Shown in pieces: positions 12,857-27,982 of a stretch of 64,000 nucleotides of DNA. Made by a program: the position numbers and the translations under genes. The stretch comes from Urechis unicinctus (Eukaryota; Annelida; Polychaeta; Xenopneusta; Urechidae), in the NCBI GenBank assembly GCA_034190875.2, contig CM067343.1:37780789-37844788 (forward strand), written 5' to 3'. The notes under the pieces were generated by a model. It saw nothing but the letters and a program-made list of their open reading frames with translations. It ran no database searches and had not been told where the DNA came from. How positions within the stretch are numbered: position 1 is the first letter of the stretch; every line of letters starts with the position of its first letter.

Positions 12857-15800
12857 ATTCTATAGTGAAAAATATTCAGAAATTACAATATTCAAGCTGC
12901 ATGCCGTGATTTCGTGTCGCTAACTAATATACTGATGTCATGATTTAGTAACCACTATGATAATTTATTCGAAACACGCAAGTTTTTATGATTCTCCGCT
13001 ATGGAAGTTCTCTTAAAGAGGCTGTTCAGCTCCATATCGGGCACCCAGGCCTCATTTCGTTAATACATAACTACGGTTAACGCAGACATAAATAATGGCA
13101 TGTTTTAATTTATGCCGCGAAGTTTACTTTATTGTCGTTCCATCGATAACGGTGCCTCCCCAAAACCATGACCACACGAATGTTAGCTGTTAATCGTTAC
13201 GCGCTCTATAACTACCTCACTATCGATATGTATATTTCCGCTTTGGTTAAAAAATGTAGATTTCATAAAATCTTCACTCATTTGAGTTGTGGGCATCAAT
13301 GCGCATGAATTAGACCGACTTGCAGGAAGGGTAATTTCGGAAAACATAAATGCCGACAGCCGAAGTAAAGATCTATTTTCTGATACCGCAGCGCCGCGTA
13401 GCGACTGAAAGTCTGAAAACTTAAAACTTTTGGTTTCCAGGTGCGGCTTGTAAGCAGCTTGCTAGGCAACCTCGTTACAAATATGGGGCTGAACAGTCTC
13501 TTTAAGATACCCTGAATAGCTTGTGCGGCCCAGGGCACAAATTTATCCGCCATATCCGGTGAAGTTTATCTCGCGCTGCTTTTAGGCTACTATTTTCTTT
13601 ATCTAATATTCCGGTAAGGAGCAGTGCGATTACTCTGGAGCTAATCTTGTCTTAATGAGGTTCATAAATTTGGGGTGTTTGTTAGCAACACTCCTCTGAG
13701 CAGACCGCTAATGAACACCGTAAATCCTGAGATTTGTATGGAGTGGTCGGGGTAGTATTGTCGAGGCTAATCACCGGCATTCCGAGTAATCTGGTTATGA
13801 GGTTGAGGAGTGTACAGACATCGCCCTTTGCATTATGTTTCAAGTCCTGTTGCAACGACATGTGATGAGCAAACACACAGTAAGTTTATATGGAATGTTC
13901 ATGCGGCGTCACAGTAATTTGAGATTGATTTAAGTCGCTTATCAAATTACCTGTTGAGTGAACACTTATTTTCGGCTTCTAGACAACCATGCGAATGTGT
14001 AGTCTTCATGTCATCCGATTTTAGCTATCTTATAGATTTGAATGTGACTTTCAAAGTCTTTGACACTTTTGTGTTCATCCTAACAATGTGCTGCGTCTTT
14101 GGTAAGGTACAACTATCCTGCTGTTTACGAGCATGCATTTTCTGCGAGATTGATACTGCCACAGGCAACGTAGGTATATAAGGTAAAAAAGATCAGAGCA
14201 AGCCAATTAGATTGTCTCGGTAATTTTCGCTACGGAAGACAAAGATGACAAAGATATCGAAATGCTAAACACATATTTGAAGCAGCTTAATCTAGGTTTT
14301 GGCGATATATATTTTTGCGTTACCGCCAATCACCATTGGATTTAGAAACGCTGGTTTTTGAGAGGTCCCCAAACAGTAAAGAGTCGTTTCACATACCGAC
14401 AATCATCAATACCACATCTTTACAATTCACATTTGACTGTTCCGACATTGCAGGGCGACATTTCAAAGTTTTGTTCCTTCCCTTTCTATCTTTGTTAATC
14501 ATCCTGTTACATAATTCTTATAAAAATCTATATACTTGGGAGCCAAATAGTAATTTAAGGAGTATTTCTACCCAGAAAAACTAATCAATATCCCGATGGG
14601 CAGAATAGGCCTACGAAATGTGACTCAATCATTTGCTTTCTGCTGATTGTAACGCAAATGTAAGTGCAGTGCTACCACGTGGATTCGCCTGCATAAGGCA
14701 ACGTAAAAATGTGCGAGCAATTTAGCAACCACTTGTGATAGAAGTAAAGGCATCCATTTCCAGGAGAGATTATTAAATTCTCCATTTAGTGCGCCAATGG
14801 TTTTCATAAAGGTTGGCGCTTTTGTGACAGTTATTTGAAAAAAAACAGGGGAAATGAAACTTTCTAGTAACTGTCGTGTATTGATAGACAACAAGTGCTC
14901 CAGGGGTTTGCAATAATTATTTTACAATTGATGGACCTACTAAATGCCAACTAAAAATGTAGCTGCTAAATCTGCAAGCATGAGCTGGGTCTAGCCCATT
15001 GTGTACTTTGATGTTGATATTTTAAAACCAAAACGATGATCAGCTCGATACATAAATAATCTTTTGGCAAATACTGGACTATTACAATCATTTATACAAA
15101 GCACCACACCCGACTCTTCAATGATTGTACTCAACACAGATTACATCATAATCCTCCACAAGCTCACAAAGGTACGGAAAACATTGCAATCGGCCATGAT
15201 TATAAGTCAGATTTTTTAATATATCGCATGTAAAAATGAGATTGTGGCTTTATCTATGAGCGATCAATGCTATACGAATTGTTAAGATACCTGAGAAATG
15301 GAACATAGGCGTCAAGTGTTACTTCAAACTCGTGATTTGAAGGCTTACACCAAAGATACATAGCTACCTACACTTGTGGTAAAAAGTCATATCCTGATAT
15401 ATTGTATAAGAGTCTTCCATATTAATTTTAAAATAGTGTGCAATCAGTAGGCGACTCTAATACTTAGGAATACGTTTTCGTAATGGACAGACCTTTTGCC
15501 AGCGACAAAGTTGCTAAATAATGAGAAAATATTTATGAAGTTGCTGATAGTTCATGATGGGGCCTCCTAAGGAAAACAGCAGGGCGAGAAGATCGCTGGT
15601 CAATCAGATTTGTGCAAGAGAATCTTAATTTCCCTACCAGAGACGCAAGGTTGCTTGGCAGCAGACTGCTCATGAGAGAGTTATTGTTATACTCGCTTAG
15701 CTCTATTGTCATATCTTACAAGTTGAGCACACGGTCGAGACTGATTAGGTTTGATAAGTCCACATATTGCCAATTGAAAATTAGCACCTGTAAGCAAATA

Positions 15801-16239
15801 CCGCTGTCCGGCCGATCCATTCGCAACGTTAACTGCGCGAACGTTTGGTATTCATGATAGTAACATGTCAATCGTCCAATGGTCGTTTGGAGAGCCCCTG
15901 ACAACTCGGTGGCCGGATGTAACAGCACAGGTGTACAATAGCTTTATGCCTATCCTGTAGACTGATTGAGAAGCTACATACAACACTTTATGTAAATATA
16001 TATGCTTTATAACACGCCCCGATAGATTACTAACGTACTGTCGAGGCCATCAAATGATTACACGATTTCTTCATGATAACAGGTTGACCTTAAACTACAT
16101 TCAAATGTCTTGTTGACATTTTCACTAAATGCAGTTAAGCCGGTTAAAGACGTATCTGATATCTGTGTCCTTTTTGATAGAACACCAGAGTTCATGGCAA
16201 TAATCATTAAGGATACAATGCATATATTTGAGGATGCAA
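12857..16239. other. No gene recognised; contains one long-spaced inverted repeat
   Basis: ORFs here are at most 89 codons, without motifs. The first 200 bases may be a decayed continuation of the RT fragment. The 13,011-13,507 inverted repeat is listed separately. No RNA gene or tandem repeat was seen. Confidence 0.5.
13011..13507. repeat. Inverted repeat pair, 27-bp arms about 440 bp apart
   Basis: The arm at 13,011-13,037 and the reverse complement of 13,481-13,507 match at 25 of 27 bases (core CTTTAAGA / TCTTAAAG with GCTGAACAG). Weaker similarity extends on both sides of the arms. The spacing suggests a MITE or fold-back element of about 0.5 kb, but no target-site duplication was identified. 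Confidence 0.6.
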
Positions 16240-19010
16240 CTGTCCTGTTTTAAGGCCCTTTCATGTGCTGCAGGATCGATGACGTCACACGAAGCAAGAA
16301 CAAATAGTGTAATTAACTCCGAAGCCCGCCGTATAGAGTTTCTACAAGCGCTGACGTTTTGAGAGATGGACAGGTACATTTAGATGCAATATATAACTTG
16401 GCAGCAATTCAGCCAGAGGTTTATCTGGTGCATCCGGTAATCCGCCGTCACTCATCGTCGAATAGAGTGAAGCGAAATTGGTTAGATGCGTTAACTGACA
16501 GCAATGACCTACTGCACAGGCTGTCAATTGAATATAAAATGAGAATAATGCATCAAGGACTGCTATTCAGTACAAAAGTTGACTAGCTACCAAGGCTCGT
16601 TGGTATAATAATTGAACAAACCTTTAATAACGATAAAGACATTTTAGAATTTATCGATAACGTCTGAACCTTATTTAGTATTCATACATATCCAATAATG
16701 CTTGAATTATACTATCCGTCTTGTCTCTACATAAACGAGGTTGAGTCCCCAAATGCAAAATTGCCAGATAAATATCCAATGTTTATCCCTTGTGAATTCA
16801 ATCGCAAAGACATGCCTCCCGGGGTCTACACGATGGTCATTTGTATCGGGCAGTAGTTGTTCTTGATGGGCGATTTACTGATAATATTCCTACAGGACGG
16901 GTATCCATTTGTGGCAGGTCATCTGTGTGGATATGAATGTCTCGGCTCCAATTCTCCGGGACCTATTACCAAATGGGGATACACTAGTCCTTACCCGAAG
17001 CATTGTATCAGAACTACTGCGGAATGTGCAATTTAAAGGCGGTTGATACACGCATTGCATAAATTGCATAAAAACAGGAACAACAAACAGTAATATAGGA
17101 AACAGGATGTCAAATATTGATGTACATTCCTCGAAGTTCTTAGGCCGATAAATTGAACAGGCCATCGTTTTCATGGGTATAAAATGATTTGACAACAATT
17201 AATGCTACATGAAATTAGGATCAATGTGCAACATTTTTATATGTACATTATATGAGAGGGTAGGCACTTCTGACAAAAATTGGACAGGAATTTTGGAATC
17301 ATTTGCATTATCACCAGCCCATACTAATCACTAATTAAAATAAGATAGTGAAACAAATGTCCAAGAACATCTAACAAAAACAACAAAAAAGCCGGATTAA
17401 CTGTGAGGAAATAAATAAAACCGCTCACAAATGATGTCACACAATAGCAGACGCTTATACAGGTACGATAATATCAAAAAGGGTAATTGATGGCTCATTT
17501 AGGCATCAAACTTGCATATGCTTACTCAATATGCACAACCCGTCTTAGACGCGCATGGTTTTAGATAATGACCGTCGTAGCAGACATTGGCGTCTGATAT
17601 TATTCCTTTATTGTATTGTGCTCGTCGGCATAGTCAAGTCAAACTAGGATTGTGGTTTTGTTGGAGATAGCAAAACATGCGCAACATATTTCTAAGAAAC
17701 AAGCGCTAGCTACTGGACCTAGAAGAGTCTTGGGTCATCTTATTCACTGGCATGGAATGACTACAAAGCGAAATTGCCAAATTGTCTGACAATTTAATAA
17801 GCTGTGCAAAAACATTTGGAATGCACAGTGAGCGGTTTAATTTCAGCCTGACATAATTCCTACCAGCAAATCAATTGCATGGAAAGTCGGTATGATGCTT
17901 AAAGGTTCAAAGCGTACAAATCCTAATTTCGCTTCTCTGTGTATAATGTGTTACTATTTGAAGAAGAAACCAATTCCGGCCCTGTGGTTTAGTATTTATA
18001 TTAGTGGCTACAGAACAACCCTGATACCGCTCCTCTGCTCTTCTTGCCTAATATGTGTTGGCATATGATACGCAATTGTCAAGCGTTACTTCAATTCCAA
18101 CACGTACATGATTAGGTTTGCACCCTAAAATGAAAATGAGGCCATTTGTGTAAGCGATATGTTACGCAGCATGTTTATTCTAATGGTCTGTGTCATTGGG
18201 TACATGTGCAGACTCCAACTGTTAACACGTTCATTCACTGCATATATGATGTTACATACGTACATGTGTATATTTGCTACTAGTAAGCAGGTAGGAACGG
18301 TCCACTTAGCTTATATTCGTTATTACCATGCGGTATCCGCTAACTCCCCACTGCTCACTTACTAACTACTTTTGTTGTGTAGATAACAGTACCGTGGAAG
18401 CAAATATATTCGCCTGCATCCAAGCAACATAGTTATAAACAAACGTCGTTTGGTTATCCAACGATGCATCAAAATCGAAACAAAGTAATGTACTTGCTTT
18501 ATACTTAATGACAGATATGCAAAGTGTTTTCCAATAATCAGCGTTGAATCGACGGGCTACATATGTTCAAATGAATGGACAATTTGCTATATATAGGCGA
18601 AAATATAATTGGCCCAGCTTAATAGCTACTGAAAGAAGACGTTAAACGCCTTTAGGTACGAAATATGATGGACAGCCGAGAGGATACAAAGAAATAACTT
18701 GGTGTGGCCACATGATATATATGAATCCCTCCGGTCAATCCGATCATCAGTGAATATGTGCTTATGGCTCTATAAGTCGTTAGTGCTACATCATGCATTA
18801 AAATAATAGAATACAGATCACAATACTATTTTCTTACAGCTTACAACCATTCAGGTTCGTATATTCAAACTACACCAATTATGTTTTGTTCTTTGATAAC
18901 AGCTAAGTTAGCAGACGAAATATCTCCTTGTTACTAGTTTGTTGATAGATGTTAAGTAAACAAATCTATTAAAGGTATATAACATCTGTTTGAAAATTAT
19001 CAACATGGAT
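16240..19010 (-). repeat. Family A long dispersed repeat, copy A2 (left arm of a large inverted pair)
   Basis: The reverse complement is collinear with copy A3: 16,240-16,525 matches 25,330-25,620, 16,525-16,700 matches 25,195-25,330, 16,730-17,200 matches 23,820-24,490, and 17,430-17,880 matches 23,170-23,640. The inner part, 18,841-19,010, matches A1 at 1,590-1,770 directly. Copy A3 has an extra block of about 700 bp, including a TA array, relative to this copy near 16,700. Stops interrupt all frames and I see no shared protein. Confidence 0.8.
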
Positions 19011-19160
19011 GGCTTTAGGTGCATTTCATCAAAAAATTATTCTATTTTTAATCGAAAAAAAAGTTGCTAAATGAAAGAGTATCTAAATCGTTGCTGATAT
19101 CCGGAATCCAAAGTTGGAATGGCCGTATATATTTCTTGTTGTTCTTAAATAAACTTTCAG

Positions 19161-19468
19161 TACCTTATTTTTCACCACCCGTCAGAAATAACCCTTATTT
19201 GGAAGATCATGTATTATTAATTCCGGAAGCACAGTAACCTCATCACCGGCGGATGTTTGGTTCGTGCTATTCCATTGTGTAGTCGACGACCATGGCAAGA
19301 AACCAAGAAAAGGTGGAGGGAAAAAGAAGCTAATAACAGATTCAACAACTAAGAGAAGGAAGCGTGAGCTAGACCAGCTGCGGTCTAACCCGAGGGTCTT
19401 TTTAGGATAGGCATTCAGAGAAGTGTGGAGTTTGACCAACAACGAATCTTCGAAGTTTTGCTGGACAT
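19161..19468 (+). pseudogene. Exon-like segment with basic region; probable broken gene or transposase piece
   Basis: The segment lies between a possible acceptor (AACTTTCAG at 19,152-19,160) and a strong donor, CAT|GTAAGT at 19,469. One frame, open from 19,192 to 19,410, reads DDHGKKPRKGGGKKKLITDS then KRRKRELDQLRSNPRVFLG before a TAG. After the stop the same frame continues as AFREVWSLTNNESSK, and another frame ends in FEVLLDM just before the donor. R.(F/N).LG.AF...W..L....LLD resembles a short N-terminal motif seen in uncharacterised invertebrate and fish multicopy proteins; that is recollection, not a search. One stop and one apparent frameshift suggest decay. A 122-codon ORF on the opposite strand is the less likely reading. 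Confidence 0.35.
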
Positions 19469-19636
19469 GTAAGTAATCTCGTTGTATTATGAATACCCTT
19501 CTATCGAATCGGCATGTATTGAATTGACTTGTGTAAATGTCACCAATCAAATAAAATCACAGGGCCAATTGTCTGTTTATTGCACTATTTGGATTTGTTA
19601 ATTGTTGCTGCAAACATACCTTACTTTGTATTTCAG

Positions 19637-19812
19637 GTAGACAAATTATTGCATCCTCTTTACCCAAATTCAATGGTTGGTGTTCAAATGTTCGTCACAC
19701 CTTGTTCGCAATCAAGTTGTGGCAATGGACCACAACAGGCATAGGAATCAGGCATATGCACTCATATGGTCAGCCATTGCAAGTCTCTCATGACCACTCG
19801 ACTACACATTGA
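19637..19812 (+). pseudogene. Exon-like segment, unidentified
   Basis: It follows a good acceptor (TTTGTATTTCAG). If joined to the previous segment's frame, it reads on for 57 codons, including ASSLPKFNGWC and HTLFAIKLWQW, to a TGA at 19,810. A second open frame from the same acceptor reads VDKLLHPLYPNSMVGVQMF and stops at 19,741-19,743. I cannot choose between them and recognise no family. Confidence 0.25.
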
Positions 19813-19895
19813 CTATCAGAAAACAAAATTCTGATGTTGCACATGTAATGTGCTCTAGTTATTTGGCCATATAATGCAATGTTGTTGTGTTACAG

Positions 19896-20108
19896 GTACA
19901 GCACTCACTTCAACAAGCAGTCAAAGACGTGGTCATTGGTGAAGGGGCCAAGACTTACGCCCATATACCAGATATGATGACAGAAATCTTAAGGCTAAGG
20001 CAATACGACAGCATTCACATCAACACCCACAATTCTCTGCTGATGAACCCGCTTCATCAGTCTGAACATTGCTCCTGTGCCAAGGCCATCTACCAAAAAA
20101 ATAGTTGA
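19896..20108 (+). pseudogene. Exon-like segment, possible terminal exon, unidentified
   Basis: It follows TGTTACAG and stays open for 70 codons to TGA. It reads VQHSLQQAVKDVV, then IPDMMTEILRLRQYDSIHI and SEHCSCAKAIY. Base composition is less AT-rich than its flanks, which supports past coding. Domain unknown. Its neighbours are the two upstream plus-strand segments and, on the other strand, the P2X7-C-like pseudogene whose 3' end points toward it. Confidence 0.35.
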
Positions 20109-20615
20109 GTTGCATGTGTCTCGTTTTGACTAAAAATATGATTTGGAAATTTGGTTTTGTTGAAATGTACAGATCTTTTATTAGTCACATTCTTTTGTCT
20201 GTAAATCCAAACTGTAATAAAAAAAGCTCGTGAAATAGGCAAATTAAATAATACATGAACTCATTATAATATCACTTCTTTTTTCATCAAGGCTAGAATT
20301 ATGAGTATAAAAAGTCAAATCTGAAGATAGCGTGTCATGACTAATTGTCAAAATAATGTGTGCATAATTATTTCTCTTCTGTGTTTGTGAGACGAAAAAA
20401 TTACTTATATGTGAATGTTCATTCCATAAAACAAATGGACAATAAATTAGGAATTTGCAGAAACAAAAAAGTTCAGAACAAATAATACCACATGCTTTGT
20501 GAGACTAGGCAATTTCACTACTGGGACTTATCAATATAATCCACACAAAAATAACAAGCAGAGCAAAGAAATATTTACAAATTTAAACATTATAAGCTTA
20601 GTATTTTACCCAAAT

Positions 20616-20962
20616 CTACTTTGTATTAAGCCTGTATACTGTCAATATCCACATAACCAATTGCTGAGAGGCGCCATGCCTAAGCATTTTTATTTTGGTC
20701 CTTGACAACCGCATCTTACTCCCATAGCAAGTAAATAACCTCAATTGCCATCGGGTCACGGACAACTCCTTCTGTCTGAGGTAGTGCAGATATGCAAAAG
20801 TGTGGGCTGTTGGTGCAACATTGTCGTTTCCACAGGAGTAGGCATATCCCTACATTGAAGGCAGATGCACCAGTCTGGTGAAGTGGTAGTTGATGGAGGG
20901 TAGGATTCTTCTGTCGGCGTTGTGGGCTGTCGGGTGATTGTAGTCGCAAACTGTGGCTGTCT
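20616..20962 (-). pseudogene. P2X7 intracellular (P2RX7_C-like) zinc-binding domain, frameshifted
   Basis: Minus-strand reading gives PDWCICLQCRDMPTPVE (W at 20,872-20,870), the W.C..C..MPT..E signature of the cysteine-rich P2X7 C-terminal domain. A single extra base at about 20,827 shifts the frame; then it reads RQCCTNSPHFCISALP and VVRDPMAIEV, matching the family's E..CC...P..CI and (L/V).DP pattern. A second shift near 20,735 leads to IKMLRHGASQQLVMWI, which corresponds to the lRh.aYRQ...W block. The last block (IPSCVV..IR..YP..G.Y.GF) is not seen. At least two frameshifts make it a pseudogene. In invertebrates this domain occurs in many standalone proteins, not only in P2X channels; no channel part is visible here. 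Confidence 0.7.
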
Positions 20963-21158
20963 GTCTAACCATCAACAAGCAACTGCCGCACGCCATCTAA
21001 ATCCAGCCACCGTACAAAATTCTGAAAATACTATGAGTAGTCAAAAGTCTTTATTTTGATGGATTGGATATCTCCTATGCAAATCGCTCTCTGTGACTCA
21101 AATTGCATGGAGGTTTTTGAAGCAGCTGAAGAGTGCTAACTGCTGAGTTGTACAATAC

Positions 21159-21649
21159 CTTAAATTTCTTTTTCCGTGACAGCTGTAGGGCCTGGTTAGT
21201 TTTGGTGTGTTGCAAACGTAGGCTCTGCGACAATGATTGACTCGCTTTTGGCCTGTCAAGGTCTACAAACAAATGAGAACCAGTGGAAATATATGGTTCA
21301 ATAAGCCCAACATAGCACCCCCTATCTACTGACAAAGTGATTCAATTAGGTCTGGCAAGCCCAATAGTACCTTGTTTGAAGAAGGTGGGGCTCCTCTGCC
21401 TCCACGTCGGGCTGGTATGCAACCTCCACCGACGAGGACACCTGTGTCAAGGTGAACAATTTCAAACCATTATACACATCCTTCCCAGTCATAATGGATG
21501 TATTGAATTCAATAAATTACCCTTGATAAGAATACAATTCAAACAATATAGGAACCAACCTCAATTCCACACTTGTTTTCAGAATCTGTACCATGACTCC
21601 TTCCATGGCCTCCTCTTGTACGTGATCCCCTGCTTAGCGTTTTGATTTC
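21159..21649 (-). pseudogene. Candidate upstream exons of the P2X7-C-like gene (RG-rich and helical segments)
   Basis: Three minus-strand segments have splice-like edges. 21,649-21,560 (after TTTAAAG, before GAG|GTTGGT) reads SRGSRTRGGHGRSHGTDSE. 21,441-21,371 (after TTGACACAG, before AAG|GTACTA) can read CIPARRGGRGAPPSSNK in one frame and an acidic stretch in another. 21,262-21,159 (after TTTGTTTGTAG, before AAG|GTATTG) can read DLDRPKASQSLSQSLRL and on to LQLSRKKKFK. An RG-rich N terminus followed by a helical stretch and then the P2X7-C domain is a layout I associate with invertebrate P2RX7_C-like proteins. Splice phases do not join all three cleanly, so the model is unresolved. Confidence 0.4.
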
Positions 21650-21889
21650 CTTTAAATTTGAAAGTGGGTTAAATAAATTGATTTAATGAATGAACAAGAA
21701 AAGAATAATTCAATCAACAATGTTACAGTGTTTGAGCCAAAAGCCCGCAAAAGTCAGGCAATTGATGATACATCTTCTGAAATAGGCGAGTTCTGGTAAC
21801 ATAATCACTGATATGTTGCCTATATTGTTATATAGAGAAGCATTCTTGTAGGATTAGCAACGAAAAGACCAACAATTTATTAATGTCCA

Positions 21890-25625
<3,736 letters not shown>

Positions 25626-25628
25626 ATC

Positions 25629-25742
25629 GGGCCGTTTCGCTACCTGGACGGTTCGCCTCCGAGTCAGTTCGCCCTTGTCGGGACGATATGCCCCCGGGTC
25701 AGTTCGACCTCGGGACGATACGCCCGTGCAATGATACGTCCT
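25629..25742 (+). repeat. GC-rich short tandem repeat, unit about 31-35 bp, 2-3 degenerate copies
   Basis: The units share GTCAGTTCG..C followed by GGGACGATA(T/C)GCCC; full units start at about 25,661 and 25,697, with partial units on both sides. The block is far richer in GC than its surroundings and lies immediately after the end of copy A3. Confidence 0.75.
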
Positions 25743-25868
25743 CGTTTTACCGAAAGGAATATACCGAATGCTACATATTTCCTTTAATAAAGGAACAGTA
25801 TTAATGATTTTTTATCTCTTGATATGAAATAAATTTAAAGCATAATGTCTACCGTCCAGAGAAACCAT

Positions 25869-25938
25869 ACATTGCACCATCGTCTATAAGAGTATAAACG
25901 CCCTTACAGCACTCTATCCGGGAACGATGGTGCAATGT
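25869..25938. repeat. Perfect 15-bp inverted repeat with 40-base loop
   Basis: ACATTGCACCATCGT at 25,869-25,883 is exactly repeated as its reverse complement at 25,924-25,938. Family B similarity starts right after it. It could be the end of a small non-autonomous element or a structured boundary. Confidence 0.85.
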
Positions 25939-26892
25939 TATGTATATTTGAATTACATATACAATACGTCGGCTATAATCTAGTGCAGAGTGGAGCAAAA
26001 AGTGAAGTAGTATGGATTACATAAACGAAGGCGATGAAAGCTACTGCACCGATCACAAAGATCATGCCACAATTTACTACGAATGGTACCTGCCAAGGTA
26101 AAAATTACCATATTTATATAGTCCACCTGGTAAAAGCTGTGGCCGCAACCATGCATATAGCTTTGTTCTGTTCTTATTTCTTAACATAGTGCGTGAATTC
26201 TTATTGGAGGTCACACTCAGCAGTCCGCGGAGTTTGGTACTGTGACCGGTTATTTCATTGAGCTACAAAATTGGTGCGCATCCTGACAGAATAGCCTTGC
26301 AATTGAGGAATATCGCATGGCATGTTAGTGCTCATGATGACGGGTTTATAGCATGGGATATTTTGGTAGCAGCAGATGGCTAGGTTGTTGCCCATGATTT
26401 GAATATCTACCGTGTCTAAATATAACTGACCGAAGCTATAACATTGTGAAGAGCTGGTGCGGTATGGCCTTAAGGAGCCGATGCTGTCAATACAAACCAT
26501 CATATTTGTGCTCATTCGTACAAAACCAACGGAATAAACTGTTCTGCTCGCCAAGCGGGCTCACATGTTTAACCAAATACTGAATACTTATGGCGATATA
26601 TCATAATTTGATACGTTGCGTGGGTCATCAAAGCATTTGAATTTGTCATGTTACAAGCAAAGGGGAGCATACCAAACAATGCACTTTTCCCCGAATGAAT
26701 GTGCGCAGCATTATTTGGGCATGCTTCGACATTTCATATACCAAGCATGCCTTTGCCACAGAGACAGTATTACTGACAAAACATAAGTGGCAGGATTGCA
26801 CCAGTGGTATTGGCATGGCTGCGTTGCCGTGGAACACAAAGAGGTGCACATTTCACAATTCCATTTAATAGTCTTAAAAATTGGTGTCAACG

Positions 26893-27046
26893 CGGACGGT
26901 CCCAGTGGCGTGGTGGTTTACTGCCTCGTCTTTCGACCCACAGGCTGTGGGTTCGACTCCAAGGTGTGACAACCTGACTGGTTACTCGTGACTCGGATGA
27001 TCACGTACAAATGGCGGTCCCATCTCTGTAAAGTGATATAAAAGGC
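26893..27046 (+). mobile_element. tRNA-derived SINE
   Basis: An RNA polymerase III split promoter is visible: A-box-like TGGCGTGGTGG at 26,906-26,916 and a perfect B box GGTTCGACTCC at 26,950-26,960. The first 70 bases have tRNA-like layout, including ACCCACAGGCTGTGGGT as an anticodon/T-arm-like palindrome. About 85 bases of tRNA-unrelated body follow, ending near GATATAAAAGGC. It interrupts family B homology, which resumes at AATTTCATAAC. It is not a functional tRNA, because the acceptor stem does not pair. The parent SINE family is unidentified. Confidence 0.75.
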
Positions 27047-27923
27047 TAATTTCATAACGAAAGCAGACCGAGATCCTGCCCAGGAGAAGCCACTAATGCA
27101 AAATGTGCATTCAAACTTGCGATTATGCGTAGTATCAATTAATGCCCGTCTCAGAAGGCGGCAATCTACAGCTTACATGTCATGTAACTGACTAGAACAG
27201 TCATCTCAAGAATCACTCGAGCAATGTCACAAGGAAGCAATTGTCTCCGTATGGTGCTGCTTGACACTTGAGAGGATTTGTACTGTACAAACACCATAAG
27301 AGACTTTCCCTGCATCTGGATGGACCATGATTAGTCCGTGAGTAGGGACAAATGTGGTGACCAAATGAAGCATACTTATTCGTTCAACGACACTTTCTGT
27401 ACGGACCCTCCCATCATGGTATATTTACAGCCCCATCCTCATGTTGACAGTATTATATGGTCTGAATTTCTCGGCCTTGGGTGTTGATCCATCCCGAGTG
27501 TATGTACTACATGTGATGGTAATATAATTGCCTCCGTATTGGATCGATGGCCCATGTAAAGGGTTGCATCTAAATATCATATAGTGGACGCTTATTTGTA
27601 ACTGACACAGATTTGTCCGGTAACATGCTTTGAAAAACGCTCGGTTGTTTTCCTTGTCTGTGATACCAGTTATAATTAGCAAATTTATGCCAATACCCAT
27701 AGTTAGTAGATATGCGATTCGTAAGTGACTTCTGCCAAGAAGAAGCACACACACACCTATGCGCATATAGCTGATATAGCGTTAGAATTTTATTAGTTAC
27801 GCTGTGTTTAACTCACGAGATGATCATTTGCCCCAGATGTTTACTGGTGCCTTTATAACATGGGTCGTTATCGTCAAAGACGAACTAGCAAAATTGGCAT
27901 CCGTTCAATTGATGTGGGGTCAG

Positions 27924-27982
27924 AGAACCAAGAACTAAGAACAAATAATACATTCATAGAACCAGGAACTGAGAACAAATAA
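27924..27982 (+). repeat. 25-bp direct repeat, two copies 34 bp apart
   Basis: AGAACCAAGAACTAAGAACA at 27,924 recurs at 27,958 with two substitutions; both copies end in AATAA. The matching place in the 54,3xx copy holds only a single, partly deleted unit, so this is a local duplication in copy B2. Confidence 0.8.

Noticed and set aside
19182..19550. 122-codon minus-strand ORF
   Set aside because: The opposite strand has a strong splice donor and a typical lysine/arginine-rich linker, so this frame (with FFFPPPF from antisense of AAG/GGA runs) is probably a shadow.
26893..26966. Possible functional tRNA gene
   Set aside because: A and B boxes are present, but the ends do not form an acceptor stem and the sequence continues into a SINE-like body.
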